64,000 nucleotides of DNA from Gammaproteobacteria bacterium TMED1 (lineage in GTDB: Bacteria > Pseudomonadota > Gammaproteobacteria > Pseudomonadales > Azotimanducaceae), in contig NHBG02000020.1 of assembly GCA_002167855.2 (NCBI GenBank), positions 279,117 through 343,116 on the forward strand, written 5' to 3'. Positions within the stretch are counted from its first letter, which is position 1, and each line of letters starts with the position of its first letter. The notes beneath the pieces are model-generated. The model was not told where the DNA came from and did no database searches. It saw only the letters and a list, made by a program, of their open reading frames with translations. This document shows positions 24,590 to 34,154 of the stretch, piece after piece. A program made the translations under genes and the position numbers.

Positions 24590-27011
24590 GTGTAATATCT
24601 CCTGATTCAGCGCGCACAAAGGATCTGTATAGTCCAGATTCTATCGACATAAGTTTTTGGTGATCACCACTTTCCACCACCTTGCCCGATTCTAGAAAGA
24701 GAATCTCGTCTGCACGACGAATTGTCGATATCCGATGAGTGATAAGGAAGATTGCTCGCTTGGACGAATCAAGATTTTCAGCCCATTCCCTTAAATTCTC
24801 TAGGACTCGGTGTTCAGTATCAGCATCAAGCGAGGCAGTAGGTTCATCCAGTAAAAGAATAGGTGTATCGCGAATTATCGCTCGAGCTATAGATATTCTC
24901 TGACGCTGACCTACCGACAAACGTCCTCCCCTATCTCCTAGCATTGTATCGAGGCCATCTGGCATCGTTTCCAAGGTTTCTTGTAAACAGGCAATTCTGA
25001 CTGCTTCGTTTATTTTTGCTTCGTCTGCGTCAGGCACAGCATAACGGATGTTATCTCTAATAGTCATACCAAAGAGAACATTTTCTTGAAGCGCAATCGC
25101 TATATGCTTTCGTAAGGAATCCACTGAAAAATCCCGAATATCCTTTCCATCTATTGAAATAACGCCCCTATCTGGGTCGAATAGTCTTAGTAATAGATTA
25201 ACCAGTGTGGATTTTCCCGAACCCGTCGGACCCACAATCGCTGTGATAGTGCCCGGAGCTGCAACCAGATTTACTCCATCGAGAACGGGTCTTTCAGGAG
25301 AATAGGCGAACGCAACGTCTTTAAAGCGTATTTCCTGCTCGAATTTTTTAAAGGGTATTGCACCATGCTTATCCCGAACCTCGGGCTCCATATCCAAGAT
25401 ATCAAAGACACGTCTTAACCCCATAGCAACATCCTGAGCCCACCCCCATATTCGCATTATTTCAACGATTAGGCCCACGGCGCCCTCATACCGCTCCCGG
25501 GTCCACTGGTAAGCAGAAAGATTCCAGACTACAAACGAAAGGCCAGCCAAGGCAATCAATTCCCTAGCAAACGTGGGTTGACTAGTACTAGACCAGAGGG
25601 CCATAAGGCAAACCCCTCCAAAAATTAATACGGCCGAATAGGACTCAGTAATAACACTTACCCTAAAACCCAGCCTTTCATTACGATATTCAGCATTAAA
25701 GGCGATCATAGAATCATCTTCAAAATTAGCCTGAGAGCGCTCCCCTGCCTCATAAGCCTTGGTTAACTTTATCGACCGGAAAGACTCTTGAACCATAGAA
25801 GTAAGGTCTGCGTTAGCAATACGCTGCACCAATGAGCGTGTTCGAAACCTGGGCATTGCCCAGCGAGCCACCAAAAATGTTGGCACGAGGGTAAATAGGA
25901 TAATGAAACCAAGTAAAGGTGATAAAATGGTTATCAGGGCAGCTGTGACGACCACATTAACAAGCATTACTGCTAATTCACCTAACACCTTTAGAACATG
26001 AGTCACAGTCTCAGAATCTGATTGAATTCGCCAAATAGAATCTCCTACTCGGTGATCCGAATGGTGGCGGAGTGATAATTTGTGCCACTGATCGACTAAG
26101 GCAAGTCTCAGATCGTGATTAATACGCTGAAAAACCCAAATTATGTAATAAAGTAGAAAAATATCGAGAGGCCAGAGCAACAGAAACCACGCTAGCTCAA
26201 TCTTAATTGGCGCCCAACGCAGTTCCATTCTTTGTGCCTCTGAGAGAACGGCCAAGGCTTCCGCTGACATGCTAGGGTAGCCAAGTAGCGCTGATAAGCC
26301 TGGCATGAGAGGTTCATTTTGAAGTACAGACTGATTAATAATTTCTGCGGTCACCAAACCGATGAATAAAACACCTAGGCCTTTGAGCGCCTCAAGACCA
26401 TAATAGTAAATAAGGTGTGAACCAACCCTTACCCTAAATTTTACCCCGGTTGGAACGATTCGAATCTGGACAAACCAACCCAGCAAGCAGACTAACGAAA
26501 GAGTACCCGTATAGATTTTAGTAGCCAATCCTTCTACCAGAACGATGGCAATCATATTCGCGAGTATCAGAGACAACACGACCAACACTAGAGAGACAGT
26601 CTGGATTCTGCCGGTCAAATTTGGAAGCGGCCACGAGAAGATCACAGCCAGAAGTATTAGCGAAAATAAAAAATTGTACGGATATTCGAACGTAATAGGG
26701 ACAATGCTGCAGTAGGGGAAGAGCACCGCCAAAATAGTTACGAGCAGAGGCATGTAGACGAAGCTATAGCCACGACCTCTAATAAGCTCGGCAACACGTT
26801 CTTCAACGCCAACGCCAGGCATCCACCAACGACCCAGGACCTGCGGCGAAATATATGGCCAGCTACGCGCCAACAGGATTACTACAGCATTGAATCCGCT
26901 CGTATCGTCTTTGGCAGACAAATCTCGCGATTCCGGAATAGGAGCACCTTCACCGTAAAAAGGTACCGCATCAGCAAGATTTTGCGAACGAACTGCTGTT
27001 TCTCTGTCCAA
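24582..27011 (-). CDS. ABC exporter half-transporter with N-terminal membrane extension, first subunit
   Basis: An 809-residue ABC protein, long for a half exporter (about 600). An extra N-terminal part of about 270 residues has several hydrophobic segments (about 92-112, 115-135, 140-170, 175-195, 225-245) before the standard exporter core (about 290-560) and ATPase. Walker A GPTGSGKST, signature LSVGQRQR and Walker B ILLLDEPTASLD are intact, as is the switch histidine (FLITHRIST). The apparent start is TTG 27011 with no good Shine-Dalgarno; the next ATG lies about 60 codons in, so the true start is uncertain. It overlaps the second subunit gene slightly, implying translational coupling. Confidence 0.83.
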   Translation of the reverse strand: MDRETAVRSQNLADAVPFYGEGAPIPESRDLSAKDDTSGFNAVVILLARSWPYISPQVLGRWWMPGVGVEERVAELIRGRGYSFVYMPLLVTILAVLFPYCSIVPITFEYPYNFLFSLILLAVIFSWPLPNLTGRIQTVSLVLVVLSLILANMIAIVLVEGLATKIYTGTLSLVCLLGWFVQIRIVPTGVKFRVRVGSHLIYYYGLEALKGLGVLFIGLVTAEIINQSVLQNEPLMPGLSALLGYPSMSAEALAVLSEAQRMELRWAPIKIELAWFLLLWPLDIFLLYYIIWVFQRINHDLRLALVDQWHKLSLRHHSDHRVGDSIWRIQSDSETVTHVLKVLGELAVMLVNVVVTAALITILSPLLGFIILFTLVPTFLVARWAMPRFRTRSLVQRIANADLTSMVQESFRSIKLTKAYEAGERSQANFEDDSMIAFNAEYRNERLGFRVSVITESYSAVLIFGGVCLMALWSSTSQPTFARELIALAGLSFVVWNLSAYQWTRERYEGAVGLIVEIMRIWGWAQDVAMGLRRVFDILDMEPEVRDKHGAIPFKKFEQEIRFKDVAFAYSPERPVLDGVNLVAAPGTITAIVGPTGSGKSTLVNLLLRLFDPDRGVISIDGKDIRDFSVDSLRKHIAIALQENVLFGMTIRDNIRYAVPDADEAKINEAVRIACLQETLETMPDGLDTMLGDRGGRLSVGQRQRISIARAIIRDTPILLLDEPTASLDADTEHRVLENLREWAENLDSSKRAIFLITHRISTIRRADEILFLESGKVVESGDHQKLMSIESGLYRSFVRAESGDITLD

Positions 27012-27237
27012 TTTTTAACCCACGTTTAATCTAGTTCACTGGGTCAAAATAACATTTCAACTTGACCAGAGTACGGAAAATACGATCTAACTTTTTCCCA
27101 GAATGGAAATCAATATGAAAATACTATCCCTAACAAAAAGCTTTCATGATAATTATCAAAGGTTACTTCATATTAACTTTTGTTCTCAAAGACCACTACA
27201 AATTTTCGATAACCCTCTTGGCTCGGGTTACAATACT

Positions 27238-28056
27238 TCAACCTGCACAACTCAACTTATCCCTAAGATAAGCCTCAGCCAAAGTTGCGACCGTTTTCCC
27301 TTGATGCACCCTGACAACTTGTTCCAGCAAATCGCGCGCCCGCTCGCAATCCCCCAGAAGGTTATATACCTGACCCAGCTTAAATGCAGCATCTGGTACC
27401 TTTCTATGTTCAGGATAGAACTGAATTACGCGCTCTAGGGCTTCGGTTGCATTCTCCAGATCAGGTTCTGACTTCGCAGCATAAACCTGACCCAACCAAT
27501 AATAGACGTTTGGAGCATAGTTTCCCTCCGGGAAACGATTGATAACCGCCCGAAGCTGCGAGATAGCGAGATCATACTGTTTATTACGAATCAGATCATG
27601 AGCGATATCATATAATGTCTGCTCATCTTGAACTCCAACAAAGTCATCAGCCGTAACAGGGTTTTCTTCAGATGTGTTAGAGGACAAGTCCCGTGTAGTT
27701 CGCAATGTTTTAATATCCGCATCCAGATTTTGAAAGCGCGCGTCCAACTCTAAATAACGATCATCTTGAGTAGATCTCATACGATCTACTTTGAAAGTGA
27801 TCTCCTCCAAGAGCCCACGCAACATCATAATCTCCCTCTCTAACAATTGAACCTGATATTGGGTCTCAATCGCAGAGCCCACTTCAGGTCCATCGATTGG
27901 GGGAGAAAAAGGTTCAAGAATAGGGTCCTTATACGAAGCGGCGGAAGATTCTTCGACTACTATCGCACTTATTCCTTGGCCTGATACAAGCGAAACTTGG
28001 CTTACCAAGAGAACTAAGCCGTAAAACCCTACTGTTCTCCAACGGAGTATCCTCAT
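27238..28056 (-). CDS. cpoB: Cell division coordinator CpoB (YbgF)
   Basis: A 272-residue periplasmic protein with signal peptide (hydrophobic residues 9-25), a short coiled coil (about 70-110, the trimerising segment of YbgF) and C-terminal tetratricopeptide repeats (about 150-270; LYDIAHDLIRNKQYDLAISQ, NVYYWLGQVYAAK, PDAAFKLGQVYNLLGD). CpoB links peptidoglycan synthesis by PBP1B with Tol-driven outer-membrane constriction. It is last in the tol-pal cluster, 13 nt after pal, as in E. coli and Pseudomonas. Confidence 0.92.
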   Translation of the reverse strand: MRILRWRTVGFYGLVLLVSQVSLVSGQGISAIVVEESSAASYKDPILEPFSPPIDGPEVGSAIETQYQVQLLEREIMMLRGLLEEITFKVDRMRSTQDDRYLELDARFQNLDADIKTLRTTRDLSSNTSEENPVTADDFVGVQDEQTLYDIAHDLIRNKQYDLAISQLRAVINRFPEGNYAPNVYYWLGQVYAAKSEPDLENATEALERVIQFYPEHRKVPDAAFKLGQVYNLLGDCERARDLLEQVVRVHQGKTVATLAEAYLRDKLSCAG

Positions 28057-28069
28057 CCGTCTGTCCGTA

Positions 28070-28615
28070 TTAGCGGTAAACTATCTCTACACGTCTATTA
28101 TAAGACCAACTCATTTCAGTTGAACCGGTCGCGTAAGGCTTCTCTTCACCATAACTAATAACTTCTATTTGTGACGACGAAACTCCTTGAGCAACTAGAT
28201 AAGCTCGCACCGAATTAGCTCTGCGTTCGCCAAGAGCAAGGTTATATTCCCGTGTCCCTCGCTGATCTGCGTGTCCCTCAAGTCGGGAGCGCAGAGAAGG
28301 ATTCTGCTTCATCGCTGCTGCATGTTTATTGAGTTCGTCATGACCGGCCCGTTTCACGATAGCTTGATCAAAATCAAAGAAAAAACGGCCTTGAAGCATC
28401 TCTTCCCCAAAACCAGATTCTGAGGGTATAACTAGTTTAGAACCCCTTACAGAGGGTTCTACTGTTTTCTTTACTTGCTCTGGAGCCTCAGTGCTTATAT
28501 CGCTGGCAGCGGAAGCATCTTCGTCACCACCTACAGGCTCGTTGCTCGCACAACTAGCTAATAAAATTGACATGAGGCCAACCGTCAGCCAGCCCAGCTT
28601 TCTTAGTGTTCCCAT
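28070..28615 (-). CDS. pal: Peptidoglycan-associated lipoprotein Pal
   Basis: A 181-residue lipoprotein: lipobox LLASC (Cys22), a Pro/Ser/Glu-rich linker, then an OmpA-like peptidoglycan-binding domain (about 70-181) with FFDFDQAIVKRAG, LEGHADQRGTREYN and ALGERRANSVRAYL. The aspartate and arginine of HADQRGTREYN bind diaminopimelate of peptidoglycan. Pal tethers the outer membrane to the wall and is recruited to the division site by Tol. It lies between tolB (136-nt gap, which may hold an extra promoter) and cpoB. Confidence 0.96.
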   Translation of the reverse strand: MGTLRKLGWLTVGLMSILLASCASNEPVGGDEDASAASDISTEAPEQVKKTVEPSVRGSKLVIPSESGFGEEMLQGRFFFDFDQAIVKRAGHDELNKHAAAMKQNPSLRSRLEGHADQRGTREYNLALGERRANSVRAYLVAQGVSSSQIEVISYGEEKPYATGSTEMSWSYNRRVEIVYR

Positions 28616-28751
28616 GTTCTACTCCTATATATGAACGCGTTTCGGATTTCCTAATTAAAACAAAAATTTAACCTGAATTCATCGTCGCTGCGGATTTTTG
28701 AGCTTCAAGCGCATTGCAGTTATCGCATGATTAATGTCAATAGAGGAGAAA

Positions 28752-30071
28752 TCAATCCAAAATTGAGTTTATTATCGTTCTTTTCCTCGGCGACCAAGCC
28801 GGCTCCCTCACTTCTCCCTCGCTCGACGGCAGTTTGAAGCGAACACCCCCATCAATTGAGACCGCTGCCAAAATGCCCTGGCCATCATCTTCAGTAGCAT
28901 AAATTACCATACTTCCGTTAGGCGCGATACTTGGAGATTCATCAAGAGATGTTTTAGTTAAAACGGAAAGGCGTCCCCTGCGAAGGTCAAGCAAACTTAT
29001 ATGGTAGACATCATTACGACGGTGTACCATGACCATCGCACTTCCATCCGCTAACACGCTGGCCCCGGCATTATAATCTCCCTCAAATGTTAAACGTTGA
29101 ATTTTAAGGTCATACAGATCTACCTTATAAATTTGGGGACTCCCACCACGATTTGAGGTAAAGATCAGAGATCGCCCATCTGGAAACCATGAGGGTTCGG
29201 TGTCGATTCCATAGTGCCTGGTAATCTGTGCCATTCGTCTTGTATTTAAATCGTAGGTCCAAATATCTGGGTTACCCGATTTACTCAAAACAAGTGCTAG
29301 TTTTTGTCCGTCTGGTGAGAACGAAGGTGCTCCATTAAGACCTTGAAAGTTAGTTATGATTCTTCGGGTTTTTTTTGACAGGTCGTGCAAATAAATGGCC
29401 GGTTTACTGTCCTTCTCGAAGGAAACATAAGCTATCCGACTACCATCAGGGGCCCAAGAAGGAGATAGGATTGGCTCAGAGGTTTCCAACACAGTCTCAA
29501 CACGAAAACCGTCCGAGTCTGCAATATTAAGTCGATAGGTCCGGTCTTTAATTGAACCCAGCGCTGTCACATACATAATTCGAGTCGAAAACGCTCCCGA
29601 CATACCGGTAAGTTTTTCAAAGACTCGGTCACTAATATGATGACCCAAATCTCTCAATTCATTACGATCAGCGACAACTGTTTCTGAAAGTTCACGAGAT
29701 TGTTCGAACACGTTATGCAGCTCGTACTCTACCCGAATCTCATTGCCCCTGATCGTGAGTGAGCCAATTACCAAATATTCAACTTTTAATAGCCGCCAGT
29801 CTCGATAAAGCACCTCTTTAGAACGATGAGGTCGACTCAACATCCCCTCAACAGGGGTGGTAACAAACCGCCCGCTTAGTTGAAGATCAGAATTCACGAC
29901 ATCACTAACTTTCTCAGGAAGACGACCCCAACCTTTTCGCTCAAACGGTACTACAGCAATACGAACTGGTCTGTCCAAACCTTGAGTTACCTCTATTCGA
30001 AGATCGCTTGCAACCGCCAACGTGCAGAAAAGTAATAATAAGATGAGATTGAACCGCAAAAATAACTGCAT
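28752..30071 (-). CDS. tolB: Tol-Pal system periplasmic protein TolB
   Basis: A 439-residue exported protein (E. coli TolB 430) with signal peptide MQLFLRFNLILLLLFCTLAVA cleaved near residue 21 (core residues 4-20). It has an N-terminal alpha/beta domain (IRIAVVPFERKGWG-type) and a six-bladed beta-propeller with repeated PSWAPDGSRIAYVS, PSFSPDGQKLALV, PSWFPDGRSLIFTS blades. TolB binds Pal and the TolA C-terminal domain. It follows tolA after 3 nt. Confidence 0.96.
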   Translation of the reverse strand: MQLFLRFNLILLLLFCTLAVASDLRIEVTQGLDRPVRIAVVPFERKGWGRLPEKVSDVVNSDLQLSGRFVTTPVEGMLSRPHRSKEVLYRDWRLLKVEYLVIGSLTIRGNEIRVEYELHNVFEQSRELSETVVADRNELRDLGHHISDRVFEKLTGMSGAFSTRIMYVTALGSIKDRTYRLNIADSDGFRVETVLETSEPILSPSWAPDGSRIAYVSFEKDSKPAIYLHDLSKKTRRIITNFQGLNGAPSFSPDGQKLALVLSKSGNPDIWTYDLNTRRMAQITRHYGIDTEPSWFPDGRSLIFTSNRGGSPQIYKVDLYDLKIQRLTFEGDYNAGASVLADGSAMVMVHRRNDVYHISLLDLRRGRLSVLTKTSLDESPSIAPNGSMVIYATEDDGQGILAAVSIDGGVRFKLPSSEGEVREPAWSPRKRTIINSILD

Positions 30072-30074
30072 AAT

Positions 30075-30815
30075 CTATAATCTCAGATCTTCTGGACGAA
30101 AAAGAATAGTAAATTCTCGAAAATTTTTCTCAAATTTTCTCGAATCAGAAGGGACCAAAAACCTTTCTGCCTTAGTCACTGCTAGGACCGCAGATCTATC
30201 GAAAGCAGCGTTACCACTTCTCTTTTCCAAGATAACTTCAATCACCTCGCCCGTCGGGACGAGAAATACTCGTAATTGAACCTGCATACCATTCCTCGCA
30301 CTGGGTGGTCGCGACCAGTTTTGGACTATATCTCGTTGAATCTGGCTAATATAGGCCTGTGTCTTTTCATTATCCGTAACGGCCATTCGACCATTTTCTT
30401 CTTTAAATCCTAGAATCATTAATGGTTTTTCTAGCTTGATTAGGCGCTTGGTAACAGGGTCTAGAACTTCTTCTCCAGCAGTTTCACTGTTTAAAGGTAA
30501 GAAATCCTTTCTTCTATCCATTTGATAAGTATCTTTAACGGCAATCGGAGTATCGGGTTCTCTTGAATGGGTTGGTACATCAAAGGAAGTTAGCTCATGG
30601 GCGGCTTGTTCGACCTTAATCGATCGACCCTCCTGAATTTCTTTTTGTTTATGCGGGTTTTCAGAAACTAAATTTGCCTTAATATAAAACAATTCATCGC
30701 CAAAAGGCTGAGTAGGCGCAGCTTCAGACCAATTCGCAATCACTAGCCCCAACACCGTTGCATGTAATATAACTGCTAATAAACTCGGCACCAAATAAGT
30801 GAAAGAAACCCTCAA
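30075..30815 (-). CDS. tolA: Tol-Pal energy-transducing protein TolA (short form)
   Basis: A 246-residue protein in the tolA position. One N-terminal membrane helix (about 8-28) with the conserved SLLAVILHATVL pattern contacts TolQR. The C-terminal 90 residues have the TolA/TonB fold (IQRDIVQNWSRPPSARNGMQV and VFLVPTGEVIEVILEKRSGNAAFDRSAVLAV in outline). The middle is only about 110 residues and lacks the long Lys/Ala-rich helix of E. coli TolA (421 aa), so it spans less of the periplasm. It overlaps tolR by 4 nt and is 3 nt from tolB. Confidence 0.9.
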   Translation of the reverse strand: MRVSFTYLVPSLLAVILHATVLGLVIANWSEAAPTQPFGDELFYIKANLVSENPHKQKEIQEGRSIKVEQAAHELTSFDVPTHSREPDTPIAVKDTYQMDRRKDFLPLNSETAGEEVLDPVTKRLIKLEKPLMILGFKEENGRMAVTDNEKTQAYISQIQRDIVQNWSRPPSARNGMQVQLRVFLVPTGEVIEVILEKRSGNAAFDRSAVLAVTKAERFLVPSDSRKFEKNFREFTILFRPEDLRL

Positions 30816-31237
30816 GTTGGTGGCTCAGTAATCAAGTTAACGTTAGTTGCACCGGCAAGTTGTAATATATTCATAAGATTTATAATAACTTCGTAAGGTA
30901 GGGACTTATCACCCTCAACAAAGACCTTGATAGTTGGATTTGCCTCTATTATTTTCCCAGCCTGCTCGCCCAAATACGCTAATGCTATCGGCTTCTCTTC
31001 ATTTCCTACATTAATATAGTAAGTACTATCCTTCTTTACTGAAATCACTAACGGTAGTTCATCTGCATCGACATCAAGAGGCTTCGAATCAGACTGGGGC
31101 AAGTCAATTTTTATCCCCTGATTCATAAGAGGGGCTGTGACCATAAATATCACTAGTAGCACCAACATGACATCAATGTACGGTACCACATTAATCTCTG
31201 ACATTACTTTCCTACGTTTAGCCGTACCCACAAGCAA
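30812..31237 (-). CDS. tolR: Tol-Pal protein TolR
   Basis: A 141-residue ExbD/TolR protein with one membrane helix (about 20-40) that carries the essential aspartate in INVVPYIDVMLVLLVIFMV (Asp23), and a periplasmic domain ending near VNLITEPP. With TolQ it forms the proton channel that drives TolA. The ATGA overlap with tolA and the 3-nt gap to tolQ indicate tight coupling. Confidence 0.96.
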   Translation of the reverse strand: MLVGTAKRRKVMSEINVVPYIDVMLVLLVIFMVTAPLMNQGIKIDLPQSDSKPLDVDADELPLVISVKKDSTYYINVGNEEKPIALAYLGEQAGKIIEANPTIKVFVEGDKSLPYEVIINLMNILQLAGATNVNLITEPPT

Positions 31238-31240
31238 CCC

Positions 31241-31921
31241 TCAGGATTCAAGAATACTTCGATGTAAAATACTGCTAAATTCTTCTGTGAATGCTTCAAA
31301 CCTGTTCATAATAACTTCAACTTGTGCGCTAAACCTGTTATACGCAATCACCGCAGGGATGGCGGCAAAAAGCCCGATGGCAGTGGCTACAAGAGCTTCC
31401 GAAATACCAGGCGCCACTACTGCCAGAGAAACTTGATTCGCTGTGGCCAAACCACGGAATGAGTTCATGATCCCCCAAACCGTACCAAAAAGACCTACAT
31501 AAGGACTTGTAGAACCAACCGTAGCCAAAAATGGCAAGTGGGTCTCCAAACGTTCCTCTTCGCGAGAAAGTGCAACCCTCATCGCCCGCTGCACATTTTC
31601 CATGACTCTCTCTGCATCAAGTCCCTCCTGCTTTGAGCGAGTAAACTCTTTAAAACCCGAAGAAAAAATACTTTCTATTCCAACACTAGAATGTGCATGA
31701 TCCGCAAGCTCGAAGTATAATTGCCTTAGATCTTTCTCCCCTGACCAAAAATCATTTTCAAACTGAATAGCATTACGACTTATTCCTGCTAATGTAAACC
31801 ATCTTTGGAAGATCATGATCCATGAAACAAGTGACGCTAATACTAGAATGGCCATTACGGCCTGCACAACTGCGCTCGCGTTAATAACCAAATCTAAAAT
31901 GGATAAGGATTCATTCACCAA
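31241..31921 (-). CDS. tolQ: Tol-Pal proton channel subunit TolQ
   Basis: A 226-residue ExbB/TolQ/MotA-family protein (E. coli TolQ 230) with three membrane helices: about 14-36, 135-157 and 170-192. It has the family segments LPFLATVGSTSPYVGLFGTVWGIM (key Thr and Gly residues lining the channel) and GISEALVATAIGLFAAIPAVIAYN. Its start directly abuts the ruvB stop codon with no spacer, so ybgC, which usually separates them, is missing here. Confidence 0.96.
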   Translation of the reverse strand: MVNESLSILDLVINASAVVQAVMAILVLASLVSWIMIFQRWFTLAGISRNAIQFENDFWSGEKDLRQLYFELADHAHSSVGIESIFSSGFKEFTRSKQEGLDAERVMENVQRAMRVALSREEERLETHLPFLATVGSTSPYVGLFGTVWGIMNSFRGLATANQVSLAVVAPGISEALVATAIGLFAAIPAVIAYNRFSAQVEVIMNRFEAFTEEFSSILHRSILES

Positions 31922-32974
31922 TCATTTATCCTCCTCTTCTAAAACATTGGGCTCGAGCATAGCAACAGACCCAGACGACGGCTCCAAGCCAAAGTATCTA
32001 TAAGCAGTCTTTGTAGCAACACGACCTCTGGCCGTACGCATAACGAAACCCTGTTGTATCAAAAAAGGCTCATATACCTCCTCGATGGCATCTCGCTCTT
32101 CACCGACAGCCGCCGCGATACTATCTATCCCCACCGGCCCACCATCAAATTTATCTATCAAAGACATCAAAATGCGCCGATCCATAGTATCAAAACCATT
32201 AACATCAACCTTCAGCATATTAAGTGCCTCATCCGCTATTTTTGCATCTACTTTGCCAGATTTTCGAACTTCTGCGAAATCCCTCACTCTTCTCAGTAGT
32301 CGATTAGCTATACGTGGTGTTCCTCTCGAGCGACGCGCAATCTCAAATGCTCCATCTCGACTACAAGATACCGCCAGCAATTCAGCAGACCGCTTTACTA
32401 TAATGGCGAGATCCTCTTCTTTATAAAAATCTAACCTTTGAACGATGCCAAAGCGATCACGAAGAGGAGAAGTCAGTAGCCCAGTCCTTGTAGTGGCACC
32501 AACCAATGTAAAGGGACTTAAATCATACTTGATTGATCTTGCTGCTGGACCCTCACCAATAGTAATGTCTACTTGAAAATCTTCCATCGCTGGATAGAGT
32601 ATTTCTTCTACAGCAGAGTTAAGGCGGTGAATTTCGTCAATAAACAAAACATCACCACGTTCCATTTGGGTCAAAAGTGCTACAAGATCGCCCTTCCTAT
32701 CTATTACGGGTCCGGATGTAGACGTAATCTGAACTCCCATCTCGTTTGAGATAATGTTGGCCATCGTAGTTTTGCCAAGTCCGGGTGGCCCTAGGATAAG
32801 CGTATGATCAAGACAGTCATTTCGGGCCAAAGCTGCAGTAATAGCTATGTGCATTTGCTCTTTCGCCTCTATCTGCCCAATATATTCTGCAAAATTTTTA
32901 GGCCTAATTACTCCTTCCTGCTTTAGGTCTTGATTGATTTTTTCTGCAGAAACTAGGCGGTCCTCCTCAATCAT
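31922..32974 (-). CDS. ruvB: Holliday junction branch-migration helicase RuvB
   Basis: A 350-residue AAA+ ATPase (E. coli RuvB 336). Walker [10 protein letters not shown], Walker [10 protein letters not shown], sensor 1 LVGATTRTG, the arginine finger region SPLRDRFGI and the C-terminal winged helix with [16 protein letters not shown] are all present. RuvB hexamers pump DNA through RuvA-bound junctions. It overlaps ruvA by 4 nt (ATGA) and abuts tolQ. The E. coli ruvAB SOS box is not visible upstream of ruvC or ruvA here. Confidence 0.97.
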   Translation of the reverse strand: MIEEDRLVSAEKINQDLKQEGVIRPKNFAEYIGQIEAKEQMHIAITAALARNDCLDHTLILGPPGLGKTTMANIISNEMGVQITSTSGPVIDRKGDLVALLTQMERGDVLFIDEIHRLNSAVEEILYPAMEDFQVDITIGEGPAARSIKYDLSPFTLVGATTRTGLLTSPLRDRFGIVQRLDFYKEEDLAIIVKRSAELLAVSCSRDGAFEIARRSRGTPRIANRLLRRVRDFAEVRKSGKVDAKIADEALNMLKVDVNGFDTMDRRILMSLIDKFDGGPVGIDSIAAAVGEERDAIEEVYEPFLIQQGFVMRTARGRVATKTAYRYFGLEPSSGSVAMLEPNVLEEEDK

Positions 32975-33573
32975 GAATCACCTTTACCGTTAAGTGCCAG
33001 TCGGCTTAAGGCCAATCGAATCGCACTTTTCACGTCTTTTTTATCTATACCTACTAAAGCCATGGATGCCTCTTGCGGTTTGTAACCCAATCCAATTAGA
33101 GCTGATTCTACATCAGCAATAACATCATTATTTCTTGTGTTTGTTGGCTGCCGAACATCCTGCGATTCCCAACCTTTCAGATTATCACGCATCTCTATTA
33201 TGAGCCTCTCTGCAGTCTTCTTCCCAATACCCGGCAATGCCACGAGAGATTTAAGGTCATTATTAAGCACAGATCTTATGAAGGACGATGGATCAATACT
33301 AGATTGGATACTGATTGCTAAGCGAGGGCCGACACCATTTACCTTTATCAAGTAACGAAAAAGCTCTCGTTCCTTTTCGGTGTAAAAACCGTAGAGCGTG
33401 TGGGAGTCCTCTCTAATTATCAAATGGGTGTAGAGCGTCACTAATTCTTTTAAGTGCCCAAGTCTCTCAAAGGTAGGCATCGGTATCTCTATCTCATACC
33501 CAATACCATTTAGATCAACTAGTACCTGGTGATTGCGTTTTTCCAGCAAAACTCCTTTTATTCTGCTAATCAA
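32971..33573 (-). CDS. ruvA: Holliday junction DNA-binding protein RuvA
   Basis: A 200-residue RuvA (E. coli 203). Domain I OB fold ([27 protein letters not shown] in outline), domain II helix-hairpin-helix repeats ([15 protein letters not shown] and [19 protein letters not shown]), and a C-terminal RuvB-binding domain III (about 150-200, [12 protein letters not shown]). It tetramerises on four-way junctions. It overlaps ruvC by 8 nt and ruvB by 4 nt. Confidence 0.97.
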   Translation of the reverse strand: MISRIKGVLLEKRNHQVLVDLNGIGYEIEIPMPTFERLGHLKELVTLYTHLIIREDSHTLYGFYTEKERELFRYLIKVNGVGPRLAISIQSSIDPSSFIRSVLNNDLKSLVALPGIGKKTAERLIIEMRDNLKGWESQDVRQPTNTRNNDVIADVESALIGLGYKPQEASMALVGIDKKDVKSAIRLALSRLALNGKGDS

Positions 33574-34093
33574 TGACCCGACCCCTCCTATAGGTTCTAG
33601 GACATCCGCCCATTCGCTCCATGGTAAACTGAGTATTTGTATGAGTTAAAGCTACCGCTAATGCATCTGCTGCATCTTTCTGTGGGTAATTTGGTAGCTT
33701 AAGAAGTGTCTTAACCATATCTTGCACTTGATCCTTAGATGCAGCTCCAGTACCCACAACGGCTTGCTTAATCTTTCGAGCTTCATATTCAAAAATAGGG
33801 ATGCCTTTTATTGCGGCCGCTACTATAGCAACCCCGCGCGCGTGGCCAAGCTTAAGAGCTGATTCTGCACTTTTTCCCATAAAGACTCGCTCAATTGCCA
33901 ACTCATCAGAAGGATATTCTTTCAAAACTTGGGACACACCTGAGAAAATTTCTTCTAGCCTTTGAGGAAGCGTCAACTTATCGGAGGCCTTGATGCAACC
34001 GCTCGCGACATACCTCTGACTGGAACCAGTCACGGCGATTACGCCATATCCTGTCACCCGCGAACCTGGATCGATTCCGATAATCAGAGTCAT
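33566..34093 (-). CDS. ruvC: Holliday junction resolvase RuvC
   Basis: A 175-residue RNase H-fold endonuclease (E. coli 173). The catalytic acidic residues are in IGIDPGSRVTGYG (Asp7), LAIERVFMG (Glu), and the C-terminal KDAADALAVALTH (two Asp). It cuts junctions held by RuvAB. It starts the ruvCAB block, 61 nt after yebC. Confidence 0.97.
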   Translation of the reverse strand: MTLIIGIDPGSRVTGYGVIAVTGSSQRYVASGCIKASDKLTLPQRLEEIFSGVSQVLKEYPSDELAIERVFMGKSAESALKLGHARGVAIVAAAIKGIPIFEYEARKIKQAVVGTGAASKDQVQDMVKTLLKLPNYPQKDAADALAVALTHTNTQFTMERMGGCPRTYRRGRVID

Positions 34094-34154
34094 TAAAGGA
34101 TTTAATTACAGAAAAGTCTAAAAGTCTAACACATTTAAGCTTGACAAGCCGTGA

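Noticed and set aside
27103..27438. Plus-strand 111-codon frame over the cpoB end and the gap before the ABC gene
   Set aside because: Two thirds of it is antisense to cpoB and the product has no family pattern.
33000..34154. SOS control of ruvCAB
   Set aside because: No CTGT-N8-ACAG site was found upstream of ruvC, ruvA or ruvB.
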